Source: a virus. From it: a stretch of 23,484 bases of DNA. The stretch is from positions 1 to 23,484 of IMG/VR virus record IMGVR_UViG_3300047491_000373; one strand, 5' to 3'. The notes beneath the pieces are model-generated. The model was not told where the DNA came from and did no database searches. It was given only the letters and a program-made list of their open reading frames with translations. Of the stretch, positions 1 to 6,935 are shown piece after piece; within the stretch, counting starts at the first letter, position 1; every line of letters begins with the position of its first letter. A program made the position numbers and the translations under genes.

Positions 1-276
1 AAGATTCCTTACGCAGTTTGTAAGCTGGTTAACTTTGCCATAATTGTTCTTGGAAACTGAGGCGTAATAGAAAAGCTCCCCATCTATGTTGGCAAAGCCA
101 TTTTCTGCCCATATGTCACATTCAGATGGGTTAACTGGGGTGATATCAACCGTGGCCTCCCATGGGTGATTATCTGCAGTAGTCACTGTTTCCGAGGTGT
201 TGTAGACCAAGTACAGAGTGCGATCAGTGTCGTACTGCTTGGGGTATACAGGGATCGGCGGAAAATTGCTGGACAT
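1..276 (-). CDS. Adhesin-like tail protein, N-terminal part (third paralogue)
   Basis: The reading frame runs open from an ATG at 276-274 to the left edge, so only the first 92 residues are visible. A weak AGGT-type ribosome-binding site lies 9 bases upstream, and the gap to the upstream gene is 24 bases. The visible part begins MSSNFPPIPVYPKQYD and contains ENGFANIDGELFYYA. That segment matches the pattern GF-x(n)-G-x-I/L-x(n)-YY seen near residues 57-78 of the next gene and 59-83 of the one after it. I infer it is a third member of the same family of tail or fibre proteins, probably with PKD domains beyond the window. The family resemblance is visible; the attachment role is inferred. Confidence 0.72.
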   Translation of the reverse strand, partial: MSSNFPPIPVYPKQYDTDRTLYLVYNTSETVTTADNHPWEATVDITPVNPSECDIWAENGFANIDGELFYYASVSKNNYGKVNQLTNCVRNL

Positions 277-300
277 TTCTTACCTATCTAGGTCTCCATG

Positions 301-2565
301 TTAGAAAATGGCCATGGCAAATTGGTTGCCAGATGGCCTATTCGAGACGCTACTGAATGTCAGAGTCGTCTCATTGAACTTTATGAATGGCTTTGTGCTG
401 TAATCAAAGCTCAGATAGGCAACCTTGTCGGAATCTGATGCGGCCAGCAATGTGTTTGCCTGATTGTCAAAGTCAACAACTGTGTTGTCTTGAAGGAGCC
501 TGAATGAAGCCGAATTTACACCAGTGCCGCCAGTCTCCCATATGTCCGTGTTTGGGTTGTATGCCGATATTGCCCCTGTATTGTTGAAGAAGTAGACTCC
601 TTGACTCAATGGAACGAGCCTGCCTTCAGTTTTTGCAGGGCCAGCCATATCCGTCAACTTCTTGATGTCCAAGAAATATTCCGATGTTGTCCCAGATGTC
701 TTATAGAAGTTCTTGATTCGGAAGAATGTTCCAACACCTTGGTTTCTAAGAATGAATCCGGCGTTATCCTTCCAGCATGATCTATAGACACTCATGTGAC
801 CCTGGACTGGATTTCCAGAGATGTCATATGTGACTTCGTTGTTTTTAAGTTCTTGGGCGCCATTCTTGTAGTTTGCTGTTGTCAGAGTGTCCGTTGTGAC
901 TGACAAATCAGAAAGCGATATTTTGGATTTCACTTGGTTGGTTAAACTTGTGTTTGGCAGCTGTGATGTTGTTAGGCCACCAAATACAAAGTAAAGGCTT
1001 GTGGTGCTGTGCAAACTAACCCAGTTCCATGGCCTGCTCAATGGACTCTGTGTCAAGTATGTCTGTGTGAAGCCATTGAATTCATGTATGTTTATGTTTT
1101 CATTTGAGGATGGGTCAGATGGACCTCTTCCAGATGCATAATACAAAAGTCCAACCCCACTATTGCCACTTGAGGTTGTTCCTCGTGGAGCAAAACCAGT
1201 ATTTCTGTTGAACTCCCTCTTTTGTTGAGCCTCATTGTTCTGGCCATCAAGGAAACTGCTATTTCTAGATACAGTCACTGGGTTTGTGAATGTGGTTTTG
1301 AATGTCTCACTGACAAGGCCAAACTCATATGCATTTATCTGGCTTGCTGCAAAGTAGTTCCACAGCCACAGATTGTACTTTTCCACAACATCTATGGCTT
1401 CTTCATATGTGGTTATTCTGTAGGCTCCGTATTGCGTGTCGCACCTTAGCACCATGTTATAGATGCCACCAATGCTATATGACCCACGGACAGCAGATGA
1501 ATTGGTGTGAGTCAGATCGTCTGCGAGAGACCATGTATAGCTTGTCACTCCATCAATTGGCACTCCACCAGATAATTCCTCACCAGCGTAAGTCCTTCCT
1601 GTGTTTGGGTTTATGCCAGTCGGAACTTCTGCGTCAACAAATGTGTTTACTGGCGTCCTCAACACTGGAGTTGTTGTGTATGGTCCATTTGTCGGCACTC
1701 CAGATCTTGTCAAAACTTGACCAGTTCTAAGGTTGAAGTTAATTACAGCCTCTTCTGGTGCCGAAACTCGTGCATTGATGTATTCTGGGAAAACAACCGT
1801 ATCGGATCCAAAGTCATTAGTCACCGTTAAGCTGACATCATAGATTCCAGGCCTACTGTAAACCTTGTTTACCGTGCCGCCATCCAAGTCTTGCACAAGG
1901 ACATTGCTCTGGCTTATTGGACCATCAGTTGTACTTACGGTCACAATTGATGGTCCAGTGTTGTCTCCAAAGTCCCATATGTAACTTATGACGCCACTTG
2001 TTCCATCAGTCCCAAGTCTAAAACTCAGATCCTTGAACTCAACCGTTAGTGGTATAAGTCCAATCTTTGTGTTGGATGTGAACCATGCCTTTGGAACCAG
2101 TGCGATCTTCCGAAGATAGTTTATTCTCGCCTCCATGGTTCCAGTCAGTGGCTGCTGGGCTATCTCACCCTTCTTGCCGGCTGTTTGCTCGATCGCTATG
2201 ATGGCATTCTTTAGGGCGTTGTGGTGCTCAGCCATTACATTCATGGTTACATGCGTGATGTCTCTTGGCTTGGCCACATCAGTGAAGCATGGCAATAGCT
2301 CTAGATTGTCAAAAGAAACCACCGTCCTGCTTCCATAGTAGAATGTTATCGCACGAACATCGGCATCGCTGCACTGCTCTGTCAAAGTTATGAAGCCGGA
2401 GTCGGGGAATCTGCTTATGATCTCATTGTCACCAAATATGAATATTGACTTGTCGCCTGGGTTGTAGTCAGCCGACAATGTTACACGAAGGCTGTCATGC
2501 ACAAGGAACAAGGTGCTGTCACCGTCAATGCTTGTTGGGAAGTTTACCGTTGAAGGTATAACCAT
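301..2565 (-). CDS. PKD-domain tail adhesin with putative C-terminal beta-propeller
   Basis: This 754-residue protein appears modular. Residues 1-100 are a beta-rich N-terminal domain shared with both neighbours. Residues 107-160 form a helical linker with MAEHHNALKNAI. Residues 160-268 are a PKD fold with the hallmark YIWDFGDN (195-202) and GIYDVSLTVTNDFG (240-253). Residues 270-395 look like a second, diverged PKD domain (YTWSLADD, GIYNMVLRC). Residues 396-754 carry Kelch-like strands (YFVFGG near 525-530, AYNPNTDIWETGG 668-680) that suggest a beta-propeller. PKD domains are known in surface and phage-fibre proteins. The likely role is a distal tail or baseplate decoration that binds the host (inference). 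Its start ATG overlaps the upstream stop as TAATG, which implies translational coupling. Confidence 0.75.
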   Translation of the reverse strand: MVIPSTVNFPTSIDGDSTLFLVHDSLRVTLSADYNPGDKSIFIFGDNEIISRFPDSGFITLTEQCSDADVRAITFYYGSRTVVSFDNLELLPCFTDVAKPRDITHVTMNVMAEHHNALKNAIIAIEQTAGKKGEIAQQPLTGTMEARINYLRKIALVPKAWFTSNTKIGLIPLTVEFKDLSFRLGTDGTSGVISYIWDFGDNTGPSIVTVSTTDGPISQSNVLVQDLDGGTVNKVYSRPGIYDVSLTVTNDFGSDTVVFPEYINARVSAPEEAVINFNLRTGQVLTRSGVPTNGPYTTTPVLRTPVNTFVDAEVPTGINPNTGRTYAGEELSGGVPIDGVTSYTWSLADDLTHTNSSAVRGSYSIGGIYNMVLRCDTQYGAYRITTYEEAIDVVEKYNLWLWNYFAASQINAYEFGLVSETFKTTFTNPVTVSRNSSFLDGQNNEAQQKREFNRNTGFAPRGTTSSGNSGVGLLYYASGRGPSDPSSNENINIHEFNGFTQTYLTQSPLSRPWNWVSLHSTTSLYFVFGGLTTSQLPNTSLTNQVKSKISLSDLSVTTDTLTTANYKNGAQELKNNEVTYDISGNPVQGHMSVYRSCWKDNAGFILRNQGVGTFFRIKNFYKTSGTTSEYFLDIKKLTDMAGPAKTEGRLVPLSQGVYFFNNTGAISAYNPNTDIWETGGTGVNSASFRLLQDNTVVDFDNQANTLLAASDSDKVAYLSFDYSTKPFIKFNETTLTFSSVSNRPSGNQFAMAIF

Positions 2566-3614
2566 TATTGCACCACTATGCTTTCGCTGAGGAATGTACG
2601 CTTTGTCGTAGAGTTTTCCAAAATGGACATAAGGCCAGGTGTGTACTCACCAGGCTTGTCAAATACAAACCTTATTTCGTGCTTGTTTGGGTTATTCTCT
2701 TGGTAACTCTGGTTTGTGACTGGTATGCCATCAACCGTCCCATCTCCATCAAATATCCAGTACCTCTGGACAATGTCACCATCAGTCTGATCAATGAGCC
2801 TAAATTCAGTTGGGTCGATCGACATGGCATTGGCTGTCTCAAGTGAATAACCTGTGCTTGGGGTCACATAGAAGAAACTGTTTATCTCTTGCTTACTCAC
2901 TGTGATGTAGTTGCTCTTTGTCGTTATACCTTGGGCTCCAAGTATTGAGACAATATTCAGCTGCACGGAATATATCCCCTCGGACTGGTATGTGTGTGTT
3001 GGGCTCTTCTGCACTGATGTGGTGCCATCGCCAAAGTCCCAGAGGTACCTAACAAGAGGGCCAGTGCTGAAATTCTGGAATCTGACCTTGAGCGGCGGCT
3101 GTCCTATGATCTTGCTTGCCCTGAATATGGCCTTGGGAGCAAGGAATATGTTCTCTTGCCGCTTGAGGATTCCGTTGAGTGATGCAGCCGCAGGGTTGCT
3201 GGCCGTTCCAAGGTCTGTTTCTATGTTGTGTATTGCATCCTTGAGGGCGTTGTGGTGCTCGGCCATAACGCTATGGTTTACATTTGTGGTTGCTGGCCAT
3301 ATTGTCTGGCGTGAACCCGCAAAGCCACGGACAAGGTTGTAGAAGACGCCATCACTCTTGTTGCCATAGTAGATTATCTCATGGTTGCCAGCCTTTCCAG
3401 GAGGAGGCCCAAGCCTTATCAAGCCTCTTGGTGGGAACCCCTCGTTGTTGTCAACGATCACATACTTTCCATTGAAAGAAAGGGATTGCTTGAGGGTTGT
3501 GTGGGCATTGTTCTTGGCCTCATACATGGTCTGCTTGTCATCAAGAGCCAGTGGGAAGGCTGATAGGTTTCCAATGGAATAACCTGGTGTCAGTGTCGAA
3601 ATTCTAGTTGCCAT
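2565..3614 (-). CDS. PKD-domain tail/fibre structural protein
   Basis: This 349-residue protein has the same architecture as the neighbour it precedes but stops after two PKD-like domains. An N-terminal beta domain (1-105, with GFPPRGLIRLG and IIYYG) is followed by a helical linker with SVMAEHHNALKDAIHNIE (115-132). The first PKD domain (158-240) has YLWDFGDGTTS at 190-200 and GIYSVQLNIVS at 213-223. The second PKD-like domain (245-349) has YWIFDGDGTVDG at 285-296 and PGEYTPGLMS at 321-330. The linker codons share 22 of 23 bases with the paralogue (3244-3266 against 2213-2235), which suggests a fairly recent duplication. The gene overlaps the upstream coding region by 11 bases. It is probably a short paralogue, or an adaptor carrying the longer adhesin (inference). 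Confidence 0.75.
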   Translation of the reverse strand: MATRISTLTPGYSIGNLSAFPLALDDKQTMYEAKNNAHTTLKQSLSFNGKYVIVDNNEGFPPRGLIRLGPPPGKAGNHEIIYYGNKSDGVFYNLVRGFAGSRQTIWPATTNVNHSVMAEHHNALKDAIHNIETDLGTASNPAAASLNGILKRQENIFLAPKAIFRASKIIGQPPLKVRFQNFSTGPLVRYLWDFGDGTTSVQKSPTHTYQSEGIYSVQLNIVSILGAQGITTKSNYITVSKQEINSFFYVTPSTGYSLETANAMSIDPTEFRLIDQTDGDIVQRYWIFDGDGTVDGIPVTNQSYQENNPNKHEIRFVFDKPGEYTPGLMSILENSTTKRTFLSESIVVQ

Positions 3615-4299
3615 CTGTCTCCTGCTTGTTGGCCAGGGCTGTTTCCGTATGCTTCTTCATTTCGACCATCTGCTTGTGCCTCATGTCAAGGTTCTTGAGT
3701 GTCTGCTCCTTGATTGGTATGTCATCTGGCAGGGCAAGCACTGTCTCTATGAGCTCCGTGTCCACATGGGACTGCATAAGCATCTTGAGGTTTATCTTCT
3801 GGAGTAGCTTCTCACCCCAGTACTGCTTCTGAGCCTTTAGGTCATCGTAATCCAGCAATGGCTCGACATCCCTCAAGCTCTTGAACGCCAGCAAAAAGAA
3901 TTTAGCCTCTTCCTGCAGGCATTTTCTTTTTTTGGCAAGAGCCTCGATGTTCTTCTTGGCCGCCAGCCTCTGTCGCTCGATTCTCCTCAAGTTGATCTCG
4001 GAAATCCTGATTGCCGTCGGGCTTCTACCCTTGGACTTCTTCCTGTCAAGAATTGCCTTATCCCTATTTATGTTTATTTCAATCAATTCTAGGTTGTCGT
4101 TGGCATCCTCAATCTCCAGTTCAATGGCCTCAAGGGAATCATGTCTTGACTTGATTTCCCTTATGCATTGCCACATTTTCGCTTGTGTGGTTGGTTCCTT
4201 TCCAACTATAAAATACTTCATTTGAAAATAACTGTGTCGTTCTGCTGGCTCGTTGACAAGAACATCACGCAGTTCTGACATAAGATCTTGGTTTTCCAT
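3604..4299 (-). CDS. Charged coiled-coil protein of unknown function
   Basis: This 231-residue protein is rich in Lys, Glu and Arg, with long predicted helices at residues about 38-85 and 98-146 that look like coiled coil. A compact C-terminal part contains DYDDLKAQKQYWGEKLLQ (150-167) and LPDDIPIKEQTL (190-201). There is no signal peptide or membrane segment. A strong AGGAGA ribosome-binding site (4305-4310) lies 5 bases before the ATG. It is the first gene of the minus-strand set left of the plus-strand gene, and its end overlaps the first PKD protein by 11 bases, so it is probably co-expressed with the adhesins. It could be a chaperone for fibre assembly or a structural protein. I do not recognise the family. 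Confidence 0.7.
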   Translation of the reverse strand: MENQDLMSELRDVLVNEPAERHSYFQMKYFIVGKEPTTQAKMWQCIREIKSRHDSLEAIELEIEDANDNLELIEININRDKAILDRKKSKGRSPTAIRISEINLRRIERQRLAAKKNIEALAKKRKCLQEEAKFFLLAFKSLRDVEPLLDYDDLKAQKQYWGEKLLQKINLKMLMQSHVDTELIETVLALPDDIPIKEQTLKNLDMRHKQMVEMKKHTETALANKQETDGN

Positions 4300-4374
4300 G
4301 GTTTTCTCCTTGAAATATTAGAGATTGATTTGTTTTGTAAATGATTTAAAATTCATTTTTTCGGGAGATTAACA
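4300..4374. promoter_or_regulatory. AT-rich divergent intergenic region with possible promoters
   Basis: This 75-bp gap separates the plus-strand gene from the divergent minus-strand coiled-coil gene and is the largest untranslated stretch in the window. On the plus strand TTGATT (4325-4330), 16 bases and TAAAAT (4347-4352) resemble a sigma70-type promoter. It would give a leader of about 15 bases before the GGGAGA ribosome-binding site at 4363-4368. A minus-strand promoter is expected on logic, because the adhesin genes lie beyond an opposing gene, but I see no convincing one. No T4-type late element TATAAATA was seen. Confidence 0.4.
4363..4368 (+). promoter_or_regulatory. Ribosome-binding site of the plus-strand gene
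   Basis: GGGAGA lies 6 bases before the ATG at 4375. It supports this start and shows that this strand is really translated. Confidence 0.7.
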
Positions 4375-4878
4375 ATGCTCAATGGATCAAAGGCCTATTT
4401 CAGCGGCCCCATAGAATTCAGCAATGGCAATTACCGCACTCAACCATCAATCGACTTGCATAGAATGTTCGGCATCCAGATTTTTGACCCTGCTCTTGAC
4501 CCCAAGCAGCAGTGGGTTCCTGAGGTAGAACGAGCAAAGGCCGACAAGGACTACATGCGAATGAAGGAAATAGCCGAGAAATTTGTCCGAAAAGACCTTG
4601 GCATGTTGTACCAGTGCGACATGACAATAGCCTTCCTTCCACACAAGGTGCCAACCGTTGGGACTCACCATGAGATCATTGAAAGCTGGCGTACCATGAA
4701 GCCAACGCTGCTGGTTTGTCCAGATGGCATAGAGAACATACCAGTTTGGTATTTTGGTTTCATGCCATTGGATCACATGTTTTCTTCATGGGATGGTCTA
4801 TACGCCTATCTTCAACGCATCGAAAGTGGCGATGCATATGATGAGACATGGTACTTGCTACGCCAGAAATCAACATAA
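4375..4878 (+). CDS. Nucleoside 2-deoxyribosyltransferase-like protein
   Basis: This 167-residue protein is the only convincing plus-strand gene. It has the hallmarks of the nucleoside 2-deoxyribosyltransferase/DUF4406 fold: KAYFSGPIEF near the N-terminus (6-15), a central QCDMTIAFLP (80-89), and PTVGTHHEI (93-101), where Glu100 sits where the family's catalytic nucleophile is expected. TLLVCPDGIENIP (111-123) would be the following strand. Family members exchange or cleave the base of deoxynucleosides, so a role in nucleotide salvage or modified-base metabolism is possible, but substrate and activity cannot be read here. Start: ATG 6 bases after GGGAGA (4363-4368). Its 3' end overlaps the opposing gene by 9 bp with no terminator between. 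The isolated orientation suggests an acquired cargo (moron-like) gene. Confidence 0.65.
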   Translation: MLNGSKAYFSGPIEFSNGNYRTQPSIDLHRMFGIQIFDPALDPKQQWVPEVERAKADKDYMRMKEIAEKFVRKDLGMLYQCDMTIAFLPHKVPTVGTHHEIIESWRTMKPTLLVCPDGIENIPVWYFGFMPLDHMFSSWDGLYAYLQRIESGDAYDETWYLLRQKST

Positions 4879-5400
4879 TGCGGCGCCAACAACACCCTTG
4901 AACCTATACCCTTTGGAAACAGCAAGATGACCCCAAGCAGCTTTGCATTCATTTAGGTTCTGAGACTCTGGCATGTCCCCAAGATCTGCGTAGGCGTCCT
5001 TGTGCACCACTATGCCATTGACTGAACCATCAACGAAATTCATTTTTCTGTCAACTATTGGATAAAGTATGTCTTTTGGCGACTCAATGAAGCATGAATA
5101 CTTTCGGTGCACACGGTTCCTAAGCTGTGTCCCAGATATTACTATCATGTTCCATTCAGCTGGTGCATTTTTCATGCCAGTGCTAAGTAGGCTGCTGTAG
5201 GTGCTCTTGGCGCTGAAAATTTTACCGACTCTAGACATTTCAGCCATGGTTTGATCAAGTATGGAGTCTGTAACCACGGTCACATATGGGCGACCATTGT
5301 ATTTCGCCGACAGTGACGAAACGGTTATCTCCACATGCCTTGGGTTGTTCTCTGGGGTTATAATGATAAAGCCAAGGTCAATTTCTTTTGGTTCGTACAT
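4870..5400 (-). CDS. Degenerate glycosyltransferase-like (GT-A type) protein
   Basis: This 176-residue soluble protein opens with EIDLGFIIITPENNPRHVEI (6-25) and then a strand-loop YVTVVTDS (39-46), the layout of a GT2/GT-A nucleotide-sugar fold. NAPAEWNMIVISG (78-90) occupies the place where such enzymes carry the metal-binding DXD, but no DXD is present. VNGIVVHKDAYADLGDMPE (127-145) and AAWGHLAVSKGYRFKGV (154-170) resemble the acceptor half of GT2 enzymes. It may be a metal-independent or inactive relative; glycosylation of phage or host surface is only a guess. The start ATG is 7 bases after the stop of the upstream fibre-like gene, with a weak GAGAT site. Its 3' end runs 9 bp into the opposing plus-strand gene. 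Confidence 0.6.
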   Translation of the reverse strand: MYEPKEIDLGFIIITPENNPRHVEITVSSLSAKYNGRPYVTVVTDSILDQTMAEMSRVGKIFSAKSTYSSLLSTGMKNAPAEWNMIVISGTQLRNRVHRKYSCFIESPKDILYPIVDRKMNFVDGSVNGIVVHKDAYADLGDMPESQNLNECKAAWGHLAVSKGYRFKGVVGAALC

Positions 5401-5407
5401 TTTGATC

Positions 5408-6259
5408 TCATGTCAGTGAAATATCAAAGTCTATCCTGATGATGTCTTGCGATGTCAGGGCGTTGTCGAGCACAAAGGTGCCGCCAGTGTTGTTTGGCGT
5501 GAACTTGTTGAGTGTCCATGACATTGTTGGGTCGCTGCCTGGACAGTAAATCGGATAGTCGGAATTGATTCTAACACCATTTACGAACACACGCAAGCTC
5601 CCTGAGATATATGGTGTGTTCACACCAGTCACCGAGTAGTTCTGGTAATCAGCAGTTATTGGTTCAAGGTCATAGTAGTGGTTGTGGGCGAATGTGGTGC
5701 CGATGCTTAGGTTTGGCTTGATGATGAATGGCTGGGACGGCGTTACAGGTGCCGTGATGTCCCACGAGATGGTGTCTGATGGCTGTAATGATATGGTGCC
5801 CTCGGATATGGACACGATTGAGCTTGGGCTCTGGACATTGAAGTCAATGTTTGTCGCCTCATCAGCCACAAGGTTTAGCTTTGACCTCTCTGCATCAAGC
5901 ATGCGGACAAATGATACTGGGTTTGTTACACTGTTGAATCCAAGTGTGTTTTGTATGTAGCTAAGTTCGGTTCCATCCACATCTTTTGATGCATCCGTGT
6001 GTTCAGCCACGCTGTGCATGGACTGATCAACCGCAATTGACTTGAGGTTGCCGTCTGCGTCGATCGATTGGTCGATCCTATTCGCCATGTTTCCCTGGGT
6101 ACCAGCGCCATTGCGTAGAATCTGCGACGCACTCTCAAGCTCATTGTTTATGAGCTCGTCACGAAGTTCTAGATTCTTTATTGGAAGGTTGTCATACTCC
6201 CAATGGTATGGCTGGTTTGGCTGGTATTCTGGTACTGGTAGCTTGGATAAATCGACCAT
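5408..6259 (-). CDS. Fibre/baseplate-associated structural protein
   Basis: This 283-residue protein has an N-terminal helical part with AVDQSMHSVAEHTDAS (76-91) and SFVRMLDAERSKLNLVADEA (116-135), a pattern common in phage fibre and neck proteins. It resembles the MAEHHNALK linker of the adhesins in this window. The rest is beta-rich: TISWDITAPVTP (163-174), FAHNHYYDLEP (190-200), and a final SLRVFVNGVRINSDYPIY (221-238) ending in RIDFDISLT, typical of a phage fibre beta-sandwich with a V-x-V-N-G-V signature. No catalytic motif was seen. The ATG follows AAGGTG at good spacing, 14 bases after the stop of the small basic gene. A virion structural role is likely; the exact position in the tail is unknown. 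Confidence 0.65.
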   Translation of the reverse strand: MVDLSKLPVPEYQPNQPYHWEYDNLPIKNLELRDELINNELESASQILRNGAGTQGNMANRIDQSIDADGNLKSIAVDQSMHSVAEHTDASKDVDGTELSYIQNTLGFNSVTNPVSFVRMLDAERSKLNLVADEATNIDFNVQSPSSIVSISEGTISLQPSDTISWDITAPVTPSQPFIIKPNLSIGTTFAHNHYYDLEPITADYQNYSVTGVNTPYISGSLRVFVNGVRINSDYPIYCPGSDPTMSWTLNKFTPNNTGGTFVLDNALTSQDIIRIDFDISLT

Positions 6260-6273
6260 GTTTCACCTTTTAT

Positions 6274-6420
6274 CTATGGAGTATTGCTTTGATTGTTTTT
6301 GGGGACAATTTTTTTTCTGTCTATGCGCATTTGTCTAAATATGAATGTTCGCCTGCGCATGCTTTTTCTATTGTATTCAGCTGGTGTTTGCGCCGGTTTT
6401 TTGTCAAGCCAGTAGTTCAT
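6274..6420 (-). CDS. Small, highly basic protein (48 residues), unknown function
   Basis: This short gene occupies most of what looks like a 157-bp gap. Its ATG (6420-6418) overlaps the stop of the SET-domain gene as ATGA. It is preceded by a strong GGGAGG ribosome-binding site (6426-6431) with 5 bases between, and it ends at TAG (6274-6276), 14 bases before the next start. The product starts MNYWLDKKPAQTPAEYNRKS and continues with MRRRTFIFRQMRIDRKK. By my count it has 13 Lys/Arg against 3 Asp/Glu, a net charge near +10. No known family is recognised. Possible roles are nucleic-acid binding, a small virion protein, or a partner or substrate of the SET protein (all inference). The start signals make a real gene likely. 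Confidence 0.68.
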   Translation of the reverse strand: MNYWLDKKPAQTPAEYNRKSMRRRTFIFRQMRIDRKKIVPKNNQSNTP

Positions 6421-6935
6421 AATAACCTCCCAAGATCGTAAAGGTCGAGTTCAAGGAAGCTCTGCCAGTCACTCTTATCTGTCTTGTTTGATTCGTGTTG
6501 TTTTTGCATCCAACTGAGCAAATTTTGCCAGTTATCGCCATAGTTGCCAAGTATCTCTTCGTCTTTGGATACATCACGAAGGAACACATAGGCGATGCAT
6601 TCATTTCCAATGTATTCTATCTGCACATTTCTCTTGGACTCCTCATCCATGTGGTTCACCATGCCGGAAAATCCAAGTGGTATGACCATCTTGTTGCCGG
6701 TGACTATATCACCGCTTCCAAGCTTGATGACATCTAGAGCGAATTTGTACTGATTGGCAAATGTCGTGCACTTGTCGGCGTATGAATCCCTCTCGACAAT
6801 GACGCCACTTATCTCTATGTGGTCTCCCTTCTTGATGCTGCGCCTCGCAAACAGCCCCTTGCCGGCGCCCTTGATGGTTGACTCCTTGATGTAGAACCTA
6901 TCGTCATTCTCGTCGTATCGGAGCGATTTCCCCAT
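6417..6935 (-). CDS. SET-domain protein (putative lysine methyltransferase)
   Basis: This 172-residue protein matches the SET fold in order. STIKGAGKGLFARRSIKKGD (19-38) is the KGxGxFA cofactor segment. IPLGFSGMVNHMDEESKRNV (85-104) contains the NH and later Asn of the NHxxxxN region. FLRDVSKDEEILGNYGDNW (118-136) corresponds to the D/E-E-x(3)-Y-G end of the domain, with Tyr132 as the probable active-site tyrosine. SET proteins transfer methyl groups from S-adenosylmethionine to lysine. No pre-SET or post-SET cysteine cluster is visible, so it is a minimal SET unit plus a C-terminal helix (136-172). It is coupled by TGATG to the 89-residue gene and by ATGA to the 48-residue basic gene. Its substrate is unknown; a phage structural or host protein is possible. 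Confidence 0.78.
   Translation of the reverse strand: MGKSLRYDENDDRFYIKESTIKGAGKGLFARRSIKKGDHIEISGVIVERDSYADKCTTFANQYKFALDVIKLGSGDIVTGNKMVIPLGFSGMVNHMDEESKRNVQIEYIGNECIAYVFLRDVSKDEEILGNYGDNWQNLLSWMQKQHESNKTDKSDWQSFLELDLYDLGRLL
6426..6431 (-). promoter_or_regulatory. Strong ribosome-binding site inside the SET gene
   Basis: GGGAGG on the minus strand lies within the last codons of the SET gene (Leu-Gly-Arg-Leu-Leu-stop), 5 bases before the ATG of the 48-residue gene. It decides that start and suggests coupled translation. Confidence 0.7.

Noticed and set aside
1222-1730. Plus-strand frames at 1222-1449 and 1329-1730 and similar ones opposite other genes
   Set aside because: They overlap long, motif-bearing minus-strand genes, have poor start signals and unlikely composition.
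1-3614. Diversity-generating retroelement acting on the adhesins
   Set aside because: No reverse transcriptase and no paired template/variable repeats were seen; the DNA similarity between paralogues is in the linker, not at a C-terminal variable site.
4315-4341. Minus-strand promoter TTTACA-15-TAATAT before the coiled-coil gene
   Set aside because: Transcription would begin near 4308, inside the AGGAGA ribosome-binding site (4305-4310), leaving no usable leader; the spacing is also short.
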